This document shows, piece after piece, positions 8,392 to 16,910 of a stretch of 64,000 bases of DNA (positions within the stretch are counted from its first letter, which is position 1; every line of letters begins with the position of its first letter). The DNA lies in the NCBI RefSeq assembly GCF_000306785.1, contig NC_017955.1, positions 1,302,001 through 1,366,000 on the forward strand, given 5' to 3'. Source of the DNA: Modestobacter italicus. GTDB lineage: Bacteria; Actinomycetota; Actinomycetes; Mycobacteriales; Geodermatophilaceae. The notes beneath the pieces are model-generated. The model ran no database searches and was not told where the DNA came from. It worked only from the letters and a program-made list of their open reading frames with translations. Made by a program: the position numbers and the translations under genes.

Positions 8392-9939
8392 GTGCTGCCC
8401 GACCTGCCCCGGTCGACGGCGGCGGCGTCGGCCCTGGCGGCCAGAAGCATCCCGACCACCGCGCTGGAGGCCTACACGCGCGCCGCCGACGGCGTCGCCT
8501 GCGGGCTGGACTGGACGTTGCTGGCCGCGATCGGCCGGGTCGAGTCCAACCACGGCCGGTTCGCCGGCGCCGTCCTGCACACCGACGGGCTCTCGACCCC
8601 GCCGGTGGTGGGCATCGCGCTCACCGGCGCGGGGACGGCGCTGGTCCTGGACACCGACGACGGCCGGTTCGACCGCGACGCGGTGCACGACCGCGCCGTC
8701 GGCCCGATGCAGTTCATCCCGGGGACCTGGGCGCGCTACGGCAGCGACGGCGACGGCGACGGCCGCAAGGACCCGTTCGACCTGCACGACGCCGCGGCCG
8801 CGGCGGCGCGGTACCTCTGCGCCGCCGGCGGTGACCTGTCCGGCGTCGCCGGCCAGGCCCGCGCGGTGTTCGCCTACAACCACTCCGGCGAGTACGTCGC
8901 CTCGGTGCTCCGGCTCGCCGCGACCTACGCCGGGACGCCGCCGCCGCGGGTCCCGACGCCGGAGCCCACGGGCCCGCCGACCGTCCCGCCGGTGGACCCG
9001 GCCGTGCCCCCGGCGCTGGAGCCGGCGCCGGTGCCGGTCGAGGTGCCGCCCGCCCCGCCGGTGGTCGTGATGGCGGAGGCGCCGGTCGCGCCGTCGCCCG
9101 AGCCCGCTGCGGCACCGGACCCTGCCGCCGGAGCCGTGCCGAGCAGCGAGCCGACGCCCGGCCCTGAGGTCGCCGCGACCCCGACGTCCGAGGCGGCACC
9201 CGGCACCGAGCCGAGCGCGGAGCCGACGACGGAGCCGACGACGGAGCCGACGCCGACGACCGAGCCGGCACCCAGCACGGAGCCGAGCGCGGAGCCGACG
9301 ACGGAGCCGACGACGGAGCCGACGCCGACGACCGAGCCGACCTCCTCGACCGAACCTGCGCCGTCCGCCGACGCGACGTCTCCGACGGCGTCCGCCGAGC
9401 CGACGGCGTCCGCCGAGCCGACGTCCTCGACCGAGCCGACGGCGTCCGCCGAGCCGACGTCCTCGGCCGAGCCGACGCCGTCCGCCGCCCCGACGTCGGC
9501 GGCGCCGAGCACGGAGCCGGGTACTCCGCCGACGTCCAGCGCGGAGGAGCCCCCAGCAGCGACGCCGACACCGGCCCCGGAGCCGGCTCCCACACCAAGC
9601 GCCGAGCCGGCTCCGACCCCGACGGCCACGCCCGAGGCGTGCCCGGCCGTCGGCTCTCCGGACGTCGTGGACGTCGTCAACGGCACGGGTGACCCGGCCG
9701 TCGCCAACCAGGTCGCGGCGCACCTGACCGCGGCCGGGCTCACGGTGGGCACCGTCACCGCGGGTGACCCGGCGGCCTCGGGCGTCGAGCACCCGGCGGG
9801 CTGGGCGGTGCCCGCGGAGTGGCTCGGTGCAGCACCGCTGTTCCGGCAGGGCGACGTCGCGCACGTCACCGTCGTCCTGGCGGCGGCCGACGCGGCCACG
9901 ATCGTGGCCGCGGTCGAGTCGCTGCCGGCCTGCGGCTAG
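8392..9939 (+). CDS. Lytic murein transglycosylase with mucin-like linker and LytR_C domain
   Basis: Encodes 515 residues from GTG 8392 in this frame. Residues ~25-180 are an SLT/MltB-type domain. Glu51 in GRVESNHGRF is the expected catalytic acid, AVGPMQFIPGTWARYG and the DGDGDGRKDPFDLHDAAAA loop follow, and FAYNHSGEYVASVL closes it. Residues ~190-405 are a Pro/Glu/Thr/Ser linker with TTEP/SAEP repeats. Residues ~415-515 resemble a LytR_C domain (VDVVNGTGDPAVANQVAAHLTAAG). As annotated it lacks a secretion signal, which is in the other frame at 8100, so the functional protein is probably ~612 residues and exported. It would cleave peptidoglycan at the wall. Its stop overlaps the convergent gene's stop (CTAG). 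Confidence 0.85.
   Translation: MLPDLPRSTAAASALAARSIPTTALEAYTRAADGVACGLDWTLLAAIGRVESNHGRFAGAVLHTDGLSTPPVVGIALTGAGTALVLDTDDGRFDRDAVHDRAVGPMQFIPGTWARYGSDGDGDGRKDPFDLHDAAAAAARYLCAAGGDLSGVAGQARAVFAYNHSGEYVASVLRLAATYAGTPPPRVPTPEPTGPPTVPPVDPAVPPALEPAPVPVEVPPAPPVVVMAEAPVAPSPEPAAAPDPAAGAVPSSEPTPGPEVAATPTSEAAPGTEPSAEPTTEPTTEPTPTTEPAPSTEPSAEPTTEPTTEPTPTTEPTSSTEPAPSADATSPTASAEPTASAEPTSSTEPTASAEPTSSAEPTPSAAPTSAAPSTEPGTPPTSSAEEPPAATPTPAPEPAPTPSAEPAPTPTATPEACPAVGSPDVVDVVNGTGDPAVANQVAAHLTAAGLTVGTVTAGDPAASGVEHPAGWAVPAEWLGAAPLFRQGDVAHVTVVLAAADAATIVAAVESLPACG
9208..9339 (+). repeat. 72-nt-period tandem repeat in the transglycosylase linker
   Basis: A 60-base block beginning at 9208 recurs exactly at 9280-9339, a period of 72 bases or 24 codons. 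It encodes EPSAEPTTEPTTEPTPTTEP. Shorter GAGCCGACG units repeat within and after it. The period is a multiple of three, so copy-number change keeps the frame and would alter linker length. Confidence 0.85.
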
Positions 9940-11426
9940 CTGCCCGGCGCGACCAGCAGGACCCGGTCGTGGTCGGCGGCCAGCTGGGTCCAGCCCGCGG
10001 CGCGGGCCTGCGCGACGACCGGGCGGTCCGGCGCGAGCAGCAGGCACCCGACGTCGTGCTGCGCCAGGTAGGTGAAGGTGCCGGGGGCGCCGTCGATGAG
10101 CCCCTGCACCCGGACGAGGACGTCCGCCCCGTAGGCGTCGTTGCGGCCGTCCTGGGCCACCAGCACCCCGTCGTCGCCGCGGAGGTAGGTGATCCAGCCC
10201 CCGTCGTCGTACTCGTTGAGCACCCGGCAGCCGGCGGGGACGGCCTCGACGGTGGCGCGTGAGGCGATGGCACCGGAGGGCTCACCCGCGTCGGGCAGGT
10301 GGACGACCGCCAGCGCCAGGTAGATCGCAGCCAGCGCCGCGGCGACCCCGCGGGCGAGGAACCGCACCGTGCCGAGCCGGGGGTGCGCGGACCAGTCGGT
10401 GCCGGCGGCCCACACGGCGGCGGCGGGCAGGGCGAGCACGAGGGCCATGGCCGAGAAGCGGGCAGCGCCCACGCCGAGGACCAGGAGCACGGCCACGCCG
10501 CCGGACCACACCGCCAGGGCCGTGCTCTGCGGCGCGCGCCGCCAGGCCAGCAGCGTCAGCGCCAGACCCAGCGCGGCGACCCCCCAGGTCAGCTGGCAGA
10601 GCGCGGTGGCGCGCCACAGCGGTGCCCACTCGGCGACGAACTCGGTCGAGGCGTCACGGGTGGCCAGCGCCGAGGTGAGCACCGACCCGCCGAGCGGGGA
10701 GCAGGCGCAGCCGAGCGCCGTGGCGCCCACGGCGAGGACCGACGGCGGCAGCAGCCGGCGCCACTCCTGCCGGCGGACGACGAGGAGGACGACGAGACCG
10801 GCCGTCGCCGCAATCACCCCGCTCAGCGCGGCGAGGTGCAGGTTGACCCAGAGGGCGGAGAGGCCGAACAGGCCGAGGGCGCCGACGACGAGCCGACGGC
10901 CACGCCGGTCCACCAGCCGCACGGTCAGCGTCAGCGTGACCAGCAGCAGGCCGTAGCTCACCACCTGCGGTCGGGCGCTCAGCCACGGCGCGAGCACGAG
11001 CGAGCCGAGCAGGCCGACCACCAGCGTCGCGCCCGCGCCGGCGCGCAGGGTGCTCCCGGCGACGGCCACGCCCCAGCCGGTGACGAGCACCCCGAGGAAC
11101 GCGGCGACGGCCAGCCCGGCCCGGCCCGCAGACGCGTCGGCCAGGTGCAGCAGCACGTCGTAGAGCCACGAGTTCGGGTGCCACAGCTGCCCGGGGATGG
11201 TCCAGGAGAAGGCGTCCGGCAGCGAGACGGACCGGGCGGCGACCACCTGCGCGCCCGTGGGCACGGCCCAGAACGTGTCCCCCTCCCGGAAGAGCCCGCT
11301 GCGCACCAGCCCGACGAGGAGGAACGGCAGCACGGCGGCGCCGACCCGGAGCCGGCCGGAGCGACGGGGGAGAGCGCCCGGCCGGGCCGGGCCGCGGGCG
11401 TCGGGGACGAGCAGGTTCGTGCTCAC
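9936..11426 (-). CDS. Polytopic membrane protein, possible GT-C-like glycosyltransferase
   Basis: Encodes 496 residues from GTG 11426, which follows a GAGGTCC site; an upstream extension to 11567 would add non-membrane residues. About ten hydrophobic segments span residues ~30-395. They are followed by a ~100-residue soluble C-terminus (ATVEAVPAGCRVLNEYDDGGWI) that looks like an extracytoplasmic nucleotide- or sugar-handling tail. The early loop GDTFWAVPTGAQVV and the WHPNSWLYDVLLH segment resemble first-loop regions of GT-C-type membrane proteins, but no firm DxD/ExD motif was found. It is divergent from the DUF11 surface protein, so it could modify surface glycans. That link is inference. 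Confidence 0.75.
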   Translation of the reverse strand: MSTNLLVPDARGPARPGALPRRSGRLRVGAAVLPFLLVGLVRSGLFREGDTFWAVPTGAQVVAARSVSLPDAFSWTIPGQLWHPNSWLYDVLLHLADASAGRAGLAVAAFLGVLVTGWGVAVAGSTLRAGAGATLVVGLLGSLVLAPWLSARPQVVSYGLLLVTLTLTVRLVDRRGRRLVVGALGLFGLSALWVNLHLAALSGVIAATAGLVVLLVVRRQEWRRLLPPSVLAVGATALGCACSPLGGSVLTSALATRDASTEFVAEWAPLWRATALCQLTWGVAALGLALTLLAWRRAPQSTALAVWSGGVAVLLVLGVGAARFSAMALVLALPAAAVWAAGTDWSAHPRLGTVRFLARGVAAALAAIYLALAVVHLPDAGEPSGAIASRATVEAVPAGCRVLNEYDDGGWITYLRGDDGVLVAQDGRNDAYGADVLVRVQGLIDGAPGTFTYLAQHDVGCLLLAPDRPVVAQARAAGWTQLAADHDRVLLVAPGS

Positions 11427-11481
11427 GGGACCTCGCTGCGGTGGACGGGTGTCGTCCCCCAGTTCGGCCCGGCCGAGCCGG

Positions 11482-11569
11482 AGTTGAGCCGGGACGGCGA
11501 TCCGGCCCTCACCCCGGCGGGTGAGATCGAGCAGGTGCAGGTCGCTCCGGCTTCGGACCCGGCTCAACT
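11482..11569. promoter_or_regulatory. Widely spaced 12-bp inverted repeat in a divergent intergenic region
   Basis: AGTTGAGCCGGG at 11482-11493 is repeated in inverted orientation as CCCGGCTCAACT at 11558-11569, with 64 bases between. The pair lies in the 269-base gap between two divergently transcribed surface genes. It could be paired operator sites for one regulator serving both promoters; no protein is implied by sequence alone. Confidence 0.4.
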
Positions 11570-11695
11570 GACCGGTGCGTCCGGCCGATCACCCAGACGC
11601 GGGGTCAGCGACACCGGGCGGCGTCCTGCCTACCGGCCTGTCCCCGCGCCCGACCGCCTGCGAGGTGCCGGCGGGTCCCGAGGAGGAGTTCCCTG

Positions 11696-14497
11696 GTGGT
11701 CACGATCGCGCTGCGCCGTCCGGCCCGGACGTGGTGGCCGGCCCTGCTGGTCGCCGCCCTGGTCGCCCTGGCCGGCGGGGTCGTGGTCGCCGACGCTCCC
11801 TCCGCCGGCGCCGCGCAGACCCCGGCGTCGTGCGCCAACTCCATCGGCCTGGTCAACGGCGGCTTCGAGGAGCCGACGGTCCCGGTCAACGACTTCCGGT
11901 TCCTGGCGCAGTCCGCGGTGCCCGGCTGGAGCACGACGGCATCGGACGGCGTCATCGAGATCTGGCACAACAACTTCTCCGGCGTGAGCGCGGCGGTGGG
12001 TGCGCAGTTCGCCGAGCTGAACGCGAACCTGCCGTCCGCGCTGTACCAGGACCTGCCCACCATCCCCGGCACGGTGATGCGCTGGAGCCTGGCGCACCGC
12101 GGCCGCATCGGCACGGACACGATGGCCGTCAGCATCGGCCCGGCGGGTGGCGCGCTCGTGGAGCAGGCGCGGATGAGCGACGGCACCAGCGCCTGGGGCC
12201 GGTACTCCGGCTTCTACACCGTCCCGGACGGCCAGACCTCGACCCGCTTTTCCTTCGGGGCGATCAGCACCCAGGGAAACAACCTCAGCATCGGCAACTT
12301 CCTCGACGACATCTCCTTCGGGACCAATGCCTGCGTGGTCGGCAACCAGACCCTCACCTCACCGACCGGTGAGCCGTACGCCCAGGTCGGCGACCTGATC
12401 ACCGTCACCGTCAAGGCCAACAGCGGCGGCGGCAGCCCGGCCATGGGGACGACGGTCACCAGCTCCATCCCGCCCGGCACCTCGTTCGTGCCGGGCTCGA
12501 TCCGGCTGAACAACGGCGTGGGCACCACCGCCCCCACCGACGGCAGCGGGGACGACGTCGGCGAGTACGACCCGTCGACGCGCCAGGTCGTCGTCCGGGC
12601 CGGCAACGGCGCGACGTCCACCGCCGGCGGGAACCTGGCCAACGAGGAGGTGGGCACCGTGACCTACCAGGTGCGGGTCGACTCCTTGTCCGCTCCCCGC
12701 ACGTCGACCTCAGAGTCCACCGTCCGGTTCACCGACCCGCTGACGAACACGGTCAAGACGTCGACCACCAACACGGCGAACATCGTCCTGAGCCCGATCG
12801 CCGACCTGGCCGTGACCCTCGCGCGGACCGGCGGTGACGCGGTCGTCGCCGGGTTGACGGTGACGTACACGGCCACGCTGACGAACAAGGGCGGCCCGAG
12901 CACCGTCGCCGGCGAGGACTACGCCTACGGGACCAAGCTGACCAGCCAGCTGCCGGCTGCCCTGACCAACGTGTCCGGGACGACGTCCGACGGCACCGCG
13001 TGCACCGTGACGGCGGGCGTGCTGACCTGCGCCGTCGGCACGTTGGCCAGGAACGCCTCGCGCACGGTGACGCTGACCGCGACCGTCGCGTCGGACACCC
13101 CGCCGGGCGCGGGAGCGCTGGTCCTGACCGTGACGGGCAGCACCGGGAGCCGTGACCTGGACCAGGGCAACAACACGGCGTCGGTCACCTCGAACGTGAC
13201 GGCCTCGGCCGACGTCGTGGTGTCGCTCACCGCCGCCCCGTCGCCCGCGGTGGCCGGGACGGACACCACCTACACGGCCGTGCTGACCAACCGCGGGCCC
13301 TCGATGGCCCGTGACCTCGAGCTGAACGACCCGATGCCGGCCGGCACCTCCGCCCCCCGTGCGTCGGTGCCCGGTGGTACGTGCTCGGTCCCCACCGGCA
13401 GCACCGGGTCCGTGCGGTGCTCCCTCCCCACCCTCGCGGCGGGGGCCAGCACGCCCGTGACCCTCGTGTTCCGGTCCGACCCCAGCCGTACCGAGGCCCT
13501 GGTCAACAAGCTGACCGTGAGCGCGACGACCCCGGACCCGGACCGCTCGAACAACACCGCCAGCCTGACGACCCCCGTCACGAGCCTGGCCGACGTCCGG
13601 ACGGTGCTCAGCCTCCCGACCGGCAACATCCCGCTCGGCAGCTCGTTCCCGTTCACGGTGCGGATCAGCAACGGGGGCCCGTCCACGGCGGTCAACATCC
13701 AGCTCTCGCTCAGGGACGGCCTCCCGAACGGCGTCGCGCCGACGAGCCTGCCCGCCGGCTGCACCCTGTCGGGGTGCACGATCGCCTCGCTGGCGCCCGG
13801 CGGTTACGTGGACCTGAAGGGCACGGCTGCGGTGGCCAAGACCACCGAACCCGGCCGGAAGAACGTGACTGTGACGGCCACCGCCGACACCCAGGACCCT
13901 GACTACACCAACAACACCGGCAGAGCGGTGCTCATCGTGGGCGCACCGGCGCTCCAGGTGACGGTGCTTGGGGCGATGACCGACACCCGCCGCACCCGCG
14001 GCGTCGACGTGGGCGACAAGGTCGTCTGGACCTACGTGATCGCCAACGCCGGCGACGTCGACGTCACCAACCCGACCGTGGTGCTGCCGGGCACCACCAC
14101 GGCGGTCGGGACGACCTGCTCGCCGGGCACCCTGCCGAAGGGGCGGACGGCGGCCTGCCGCGTCGTCGTGCCGCAGACGGTGACGGCCGCCGACGTGAGC
14201 GCCCTGGCCGTGACCACCACGGTGCAGGTGACCGCCGGCTGGGTCGGCGGCACCGAGGTGCGCTCGCCGTCGGCCACCGGGTCGCTGGCCACGGTGCTCC
14301 CGGCGTTCGGCGGGCCGTCGGCCGCCCTGCAGGGCGCCTACCTGTCGGCCACCACGGGCGTCGCCCTGCAGGAGGCGGCCACCCTCACCGACGCAGCACC
14401 GGGGAGCCCCGCCCAGTCGGCGGTGGCCATCGCCGTCCTCATCGCCGCCGTGGCCGGGACCGCGCTGGCCCTCCGGCCGCGGCACCGCCGGGACTGA
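11696..14497 (+). CDS. Large surface protein with repeated DUF11 domains and C-terminal anchor
   Basis: Encodes 933 residues from GTG 11696, nine bases after AGGAGG. A signal peptide (TWWPALLVAALVALAGGVVVA, cleavage near residue 38) is followed by a lectin/carbohydrate-binding-like domain (~45-215; NGGFEEPTV, VPGWSTT). Next are about five DUF11/Ig-like modules, each with the PxVAGxxxTYTxxLTNxGPS-type core and a closing DxDxxNNTAS motif (about 385-500, 505-625, 630-750, 760-855). The C-terminus has a membrane helix (AVAIAVLIAAVAGTALAL) and a short basic tail but no LPXTG. So it is membrane-anchored, not a canonical sortase substrate. It is likely an adhesive or structural surface protein. Function is inferred from architecture only. 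Confidence 0.88.
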   Translation: MVTIALRRPARTWWPALLVAALVALAGGVVVADAPSAGAAQTPASCANSIGLVNGGFEEPTVPVNDFRFLAQSAVPGWSTTASDGVIEIWHNNFSGVSAAVGAQFAELNANLPSALYQDLPTIPGTVMRWSLAHRGRIGTDTMAVSIGPAGGALVEQARMSDGTSAWGRYSGFYTVPDGQTSTRFSFGAISTQGNNLSIGNFLDDISFGTNACVVGNQTLTSPTGEPYAQVGDLITVTVKANSGGGSPAMGTTVTSSIPPGTSFVPGSIRLNNGVGTTAPTDGSGDDVGEYDPSTRQVVVRAGNGATSTAGGNLANEEVGTVTYQVRVDSLSAPRTSTSESTVRFTDPLTNTVKTSTTNTANIVLSPIADLAVTLARTGGDAVVAGLTVTYTATLTNKGGPSTVAGEDYAYGTKLTSQLPAALTNVSGTTSDGTACTVTAGVLTCAVGTLARNASRTVTLTATVASDTPPGAGALVLTVTGSTGSRDLDQGNNTASVTSNVTASADVVVSLTAAPSPAVAGTDTTYTAVLTNRGPSMARDLELNDPMPAGTSAPRASVPGGTCSVPTGSTGSVRCSLPTLAAGASTPVTLVFRSDPSRTEALVNKLTVSATTPDPDRSNNTASLTTPVTSLADVRTVLSLPTGNIPLGSSFPFTVRISNGGPSTAVNIQLSLRDGLPNGVAPTSLPAGCTLSGCTIASLAPGGYVDLKGTAAVAKTTEPGRKNVTVTATADTQDPDYTNNTGRAVLIVGAPALQVTVLGAMTDTRRTRGVDVGDKVVWTYVIANAGDVDVTNPTVVLPGTTTAVGTTCSPGTLPKGRTAACRVVVPQTVTAADVSALAVTTTVQVTAGWVGGTEVRSPSATGSLATVLPAFGGPSAALQGAYLSATTGVALQEAATLTDAAPGSPAQSAVAIAVLIAAVAGTALALRPRHRRD

Positions 14498-14515
14498 TCG
14501 ACCGGCGTCACCTCC

Positions 14516-14557
14516 CGAACGCCCCGTCCGGAGCCACCGCTCCGGACGGGGCGTTCG
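14516..14557 (+). terminator. Perfect 19-bp hairpin terminator of the DUF11 gene
   Basis: Arms 14516-14534 and 14539-14557 are perfect complements with a four-base CACC loop, 18 bases after the stop codon. There is no U-tract, which is usual for actinobacterial intrinsic terminators. Confidence 0.85.
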
Positions 14558-15015
14558 CGTGTGCGTCGACCGCCACCGCCGGGAGCGCTGCACCTGCGGC
14601 CCGTTCGCCTCGACCTGCGCAGTGACGACCGGGTGGGGGAGACCGCCTGTCCTGCGCCGCAGGGCGGTCGGCACGTGCGCGCTGCACCGGCCCCGACCGC
14701 CCTGGTCGCCCAGCCCGTCGGAGCGGCTCACCACGGTGAGCCGCCGGTGCCCGCGGGTGCCGGCGCTGCTCATCCGGCCGACGTCGCAGCTCCGGCCACG
14801 GGAAGGGTGCCGGCGCGTGCGGCTGTGCCCACCACCGGCTGCAGCCGGGGACCGGTGACGCCCGACCCACCGGCTCCGACCCGGCCGCGGCACACCGCAT
14901 CGAACGGTCCAGGGTTCGGCGCCGAAACCGCACCAGGGTTCGGCGCCGAAACCGGCAACAGGTCTGGGCGCCGGGGCCGGGGAGGTGGGGTGACCGGCTC
15001 GGCGGCGGCGCGACG
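14558..15015. other. Gene-free stretch between two terminators
   Basis: About 460 bases between the terminators of two converging units. Open frames exist on both strands, but they are Arg/Pro-rich, lack ribosome sites and have no recognisable domain, so I call none. The only structure I see is the pair of GGCGCC-centred repeats at 14909-14954. Confidence 0.7.
14909..14954. repeat. Two tandem 22-bp palindrome-cored repeats
   Basis: A 22-base unit (CCAGGGTTCGGCGCCGAAACCG) occurs exactly at 14909-14930 and 14933-14954, period 24. Each has the self-complementary core TTCGGCGCCGAA. The same core appears twice near 62355 and 62380, again in an intergenic gap, which suggests a dispersed palindromic repeat family. 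Confidence 0.8.
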
Positions 15016-15057
15016 CACGAGGCCCCGTCCACCCGGGCGGGTGGACGGGGCCTCGTG
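15016..15057 (-). terminator. Perfect 19-bp hairpin terminator of the Tad operon
   Basis: Arms 15016-15034 and 15039-15057 are perfect complements with a four-base loop. The hairpin starts 22 bases beyond the tadC stop at the end of the long minus-strand pilus transcript. Confidence 0.85.
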
Positions 15058-15078
15058 TCGAGCGTCAGGCGCGGGGGC

Positions 15079-15969
15079 TCAGCCCAGGGACGCCGACAGG
15101 CCCATGACGGCCGGGCCGACGACGATGATCAGCAGGGCCGGCAGGATGCAGACCATCAGCGGGAAGGTGACCTTGACCGGCACCTTCATCGCCGCCTCCT
15201 CCGCCCGCTGGCGGCGCTTGACGCGCATCTCCTCGGCCTGGACCTTCAGCACGTCGGAGATCGAGACCCCGTAGGCGTCGGCCTGGTTGACCGCACCGAC
15301 GAAGCGCTGGACGTCGGGCACGTGCGCCCGCCGGACGAGGGCCTCGTAGGCCTCACGCCGGGGCCGGCCGACGGCGATGTCCTGCACGGTGCGGGTCAGC
15401 TCGGCGGCCAGCGCGCCCTTGCCGTTCGCCGCGGCCCGGGACAGCGCGGCCTCGAAGCCCAGCCCGGCGGCCACGCAGATGACCATCTGGTCCAGGACGT
15501 CGGGCAGCTGCCGGGCGATCTGCTCCTGCCGGTCCTTGCCCATCCTGGACAGCACGAGCTCGGGCAGGTGGTAGGCGCCGATCGGGAGGGCGACCAGGAG
15601 CAGCGCCCGGACCGGGCCGGGGGAGGCGGAGAACCACAGGCCGGCGACGAGGAGGACACCCAGACCGAGGGCGATCTTGCTCCACAGCAGGCGCATCATC
15701 GTCCAGCCGGGGGGCCAGCCGGCGACGTCCAGCAGCCGGCGCATCCGGCGGGCCGCCGTCTCGGGCGTCAGTGTGCGCAGCAGCGCCCCGGAGCCGGTGC
15801 CGCGCGACTCGAGCGACCCGACCTCGGGCAGCGCGGTGGTCGCGAGGCCCCGGGTGAGGTTGCGCCGCGCGATCGCGAGCGAGCGGTTCGACCGGCCCAG
15901 CACGCCCCACAGGGCCCAGCCGAGCGGCAGCACGACCGCCAGCACGGCCGGTACGAGGAGCGGGCTCAT
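15079..15969 (-). CDS. tadC: TadC, type II secretion F-domain inner-membrane protein
   Basis: Encodes 296 residues. Membrane helices at the N-terminus (LLVPAVLAVVLPLGWALWGVLG) and mid-protein frame a T2SSF domain (YHLPELVLSRMGKDRQEQIARQLPDVLDQM, then ALSRAAAN, VRFVGAVNQADAYGVSISDVLKVQAEEMRVKRRQRAEE). A C-terminal helix pair follows (FPLMVCILPALLIIVVGPAVM). With TadB it forms the inner-membrane platform on which the CpaF ATPase drives Flp pilus assembly. It is the last gene of the operon; its ATG overlaps the TadB stop by one base (TGATG). Confidence 0.93.
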   Translation of the reverse strand: MSPLLVPAVLAVVLPLGWALWGVLGRSNRSLAIARRNLTRGLATTALPEVGSLESRGTGSGALLRTLTPETAARRMRRLLDVAGWPPGWTMMRLLWSKIALGLGVLLVAGLWFSASPGPVRALLLVALPIGAYHLPELVLSRMGKDRQEQIARQLPDVLDQMVICVAAGLGFEAALSRAAANGKGALAAELTRTVQDIAVGRPRREAYEALVRRAHVPDVQRFVGAVNQADAYGVSISDVLKVQAEEMRVKRRQRAEEAAMKVPVKVTFPLMVCILPALLIIVVGPAVMGLSASLG

Positions 15970-16910
15970 CAGAACTCCACCTTCACGGTCTGCCGGATCC
16001 AGACGGCGCCGACGACCATCAGGACGCCGGCGATGACGACGGCGGTGATGCCGCCGGAGGAGCTGAAGAGCCGGCCGACGTACTGCGGCGAGACGAGCAG
16101 CAGCACGCCGGAGATGACGAAGGGCAGCGCCAGCAGCACGATGCCGGAGATGCGGCCCTCCGCGGACAGCGCCCGGGCCTGCCGGCGCAGCTGGCCGCGC
16201 TCCCGGATCGTGCTGCTGACCCGGTCGAGGACCTCGGCGAGGTTGCCGCCCACCTCGCGGTGGATGGCGATGGCCTGCACGACCCAGGCGAAGTCGTCGC
16301 TCTGGGTGCGGTCGACGATCTCCTCCAGGGCGGCGCCGAGGTCACGCCCGACGCGCGTCTCGTTGACCGCGCGGGAGAACTCCTCCGAGATCGGGGCCAC
16401 GGTGTCGTGGCTGACGGTGTCCAGGGCCCGCAGCACGCTGTGCCCGGCCCGCAGGCTGCCCGCCATGAGCTGCAGGGCGTCGTCCAGCTGCTCGAGGAAC
16501 GCCGCCTGGCGGCGCCGGGTGGCCCGGCTGATCATCAGCCGGGCACCGACCGGGGCGAGCGCCGCACCGAGGAGGGCGAGCAGCGGGCCACCGGCCAGCA
16601 GGCCCAGCGCCGCGAGACCCAGCGCCGCGCCGCCGGTGATGACGACGATCTCCGACGGCCGGCTGCGGATGCCGGCGCGCTCGAGCACGACCTCGAAGCG
16701 CTCGGTGCGCCCGGTGTGCCGCAGCAGCCGGTCGACCTGCGCGGTGGTCCCCACGGCCGCCGAGGACAACCCGCTGGTGGACACGGCCTGCTGCCCGGGG
16801 GCCAGCCGGGACAGCGGCACGGTGGCGCGCCGCGGCCCGGCCAGCAGGAAGACGGCGACGGCCAGCGCCAGCACGACGAGCGCCCCGCCGGCGCCCACGA
16901 CGCCGGGCAT
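15969..16910 (-). CDS. tadB: TadB, type II secretion F-domain inner-membrane protein
   Basis: Encodes 313 residues. An N-terminal helix (VVGAGGALVVLALAVAVFLLAG) is followed by a cytoplasmic segment and a second helix pair (~100-130). The F-domain includes FLEQLDDALQLMAGSLRAGHSVLRALDTV and VVQAIAIHREVGGNLAEVLDRVSSTIRERGQLRRQ. Two C-terminal helices complete the protein. It is the partner of TadC in the pilus platform. The start ATG overlaps the CpaF stop by one base, and the stop overlaps the TadC start by one base, showing tight translational coupling. Confidence 0.93.
   Translation of the reverse strand: MPGVVGAGGALVVLALAVAVFLLAGPRRATVPLSRLAPGQQAVSTSGLSSAAVGTTAQVDRLLRHTGRTERFEVVLERAGIRSRPSEIVVITGGAALGLAALGLLAGGPLLALLGAALAPVGARLMISRATRRRQAAFLEQLDDALQLMAGSLRAGHSVLRALDTVSHDTVAPISEEFSRAVNETRVGRDLGAALEEIVDRTQSDDFAWVVQAIAIHREVGGNLAEVLDRVSSTIRERGQLRRQARALSAEGRISGIVLLALPFVISGVLLLVSPQYVGRLFSSSGGITAVVIAGVLMVVGAVWIRQTVKVEF

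Noticed and set aside
8925-9899. Minus-strand Gly/Ser/Val repeat ORF of 324 residues
   Set aside because: Antisense shadow of the transglycosylase's TEP-repeat linker.
12710-14893. Minus-strand 727-residue Arg/Gly/His-rich ORF under the DUF11 gene
   Set aside because: Typical GC-rich antisense shadow; the plus strand has DUF11 domains, a signal peptide and a terminator.
14559-15274. Plus-strand open frames in the gap before the Tad locus
   Set aside because: Arg/Pro-rich, no start site support, run across a terminator and into the tadC antisense.
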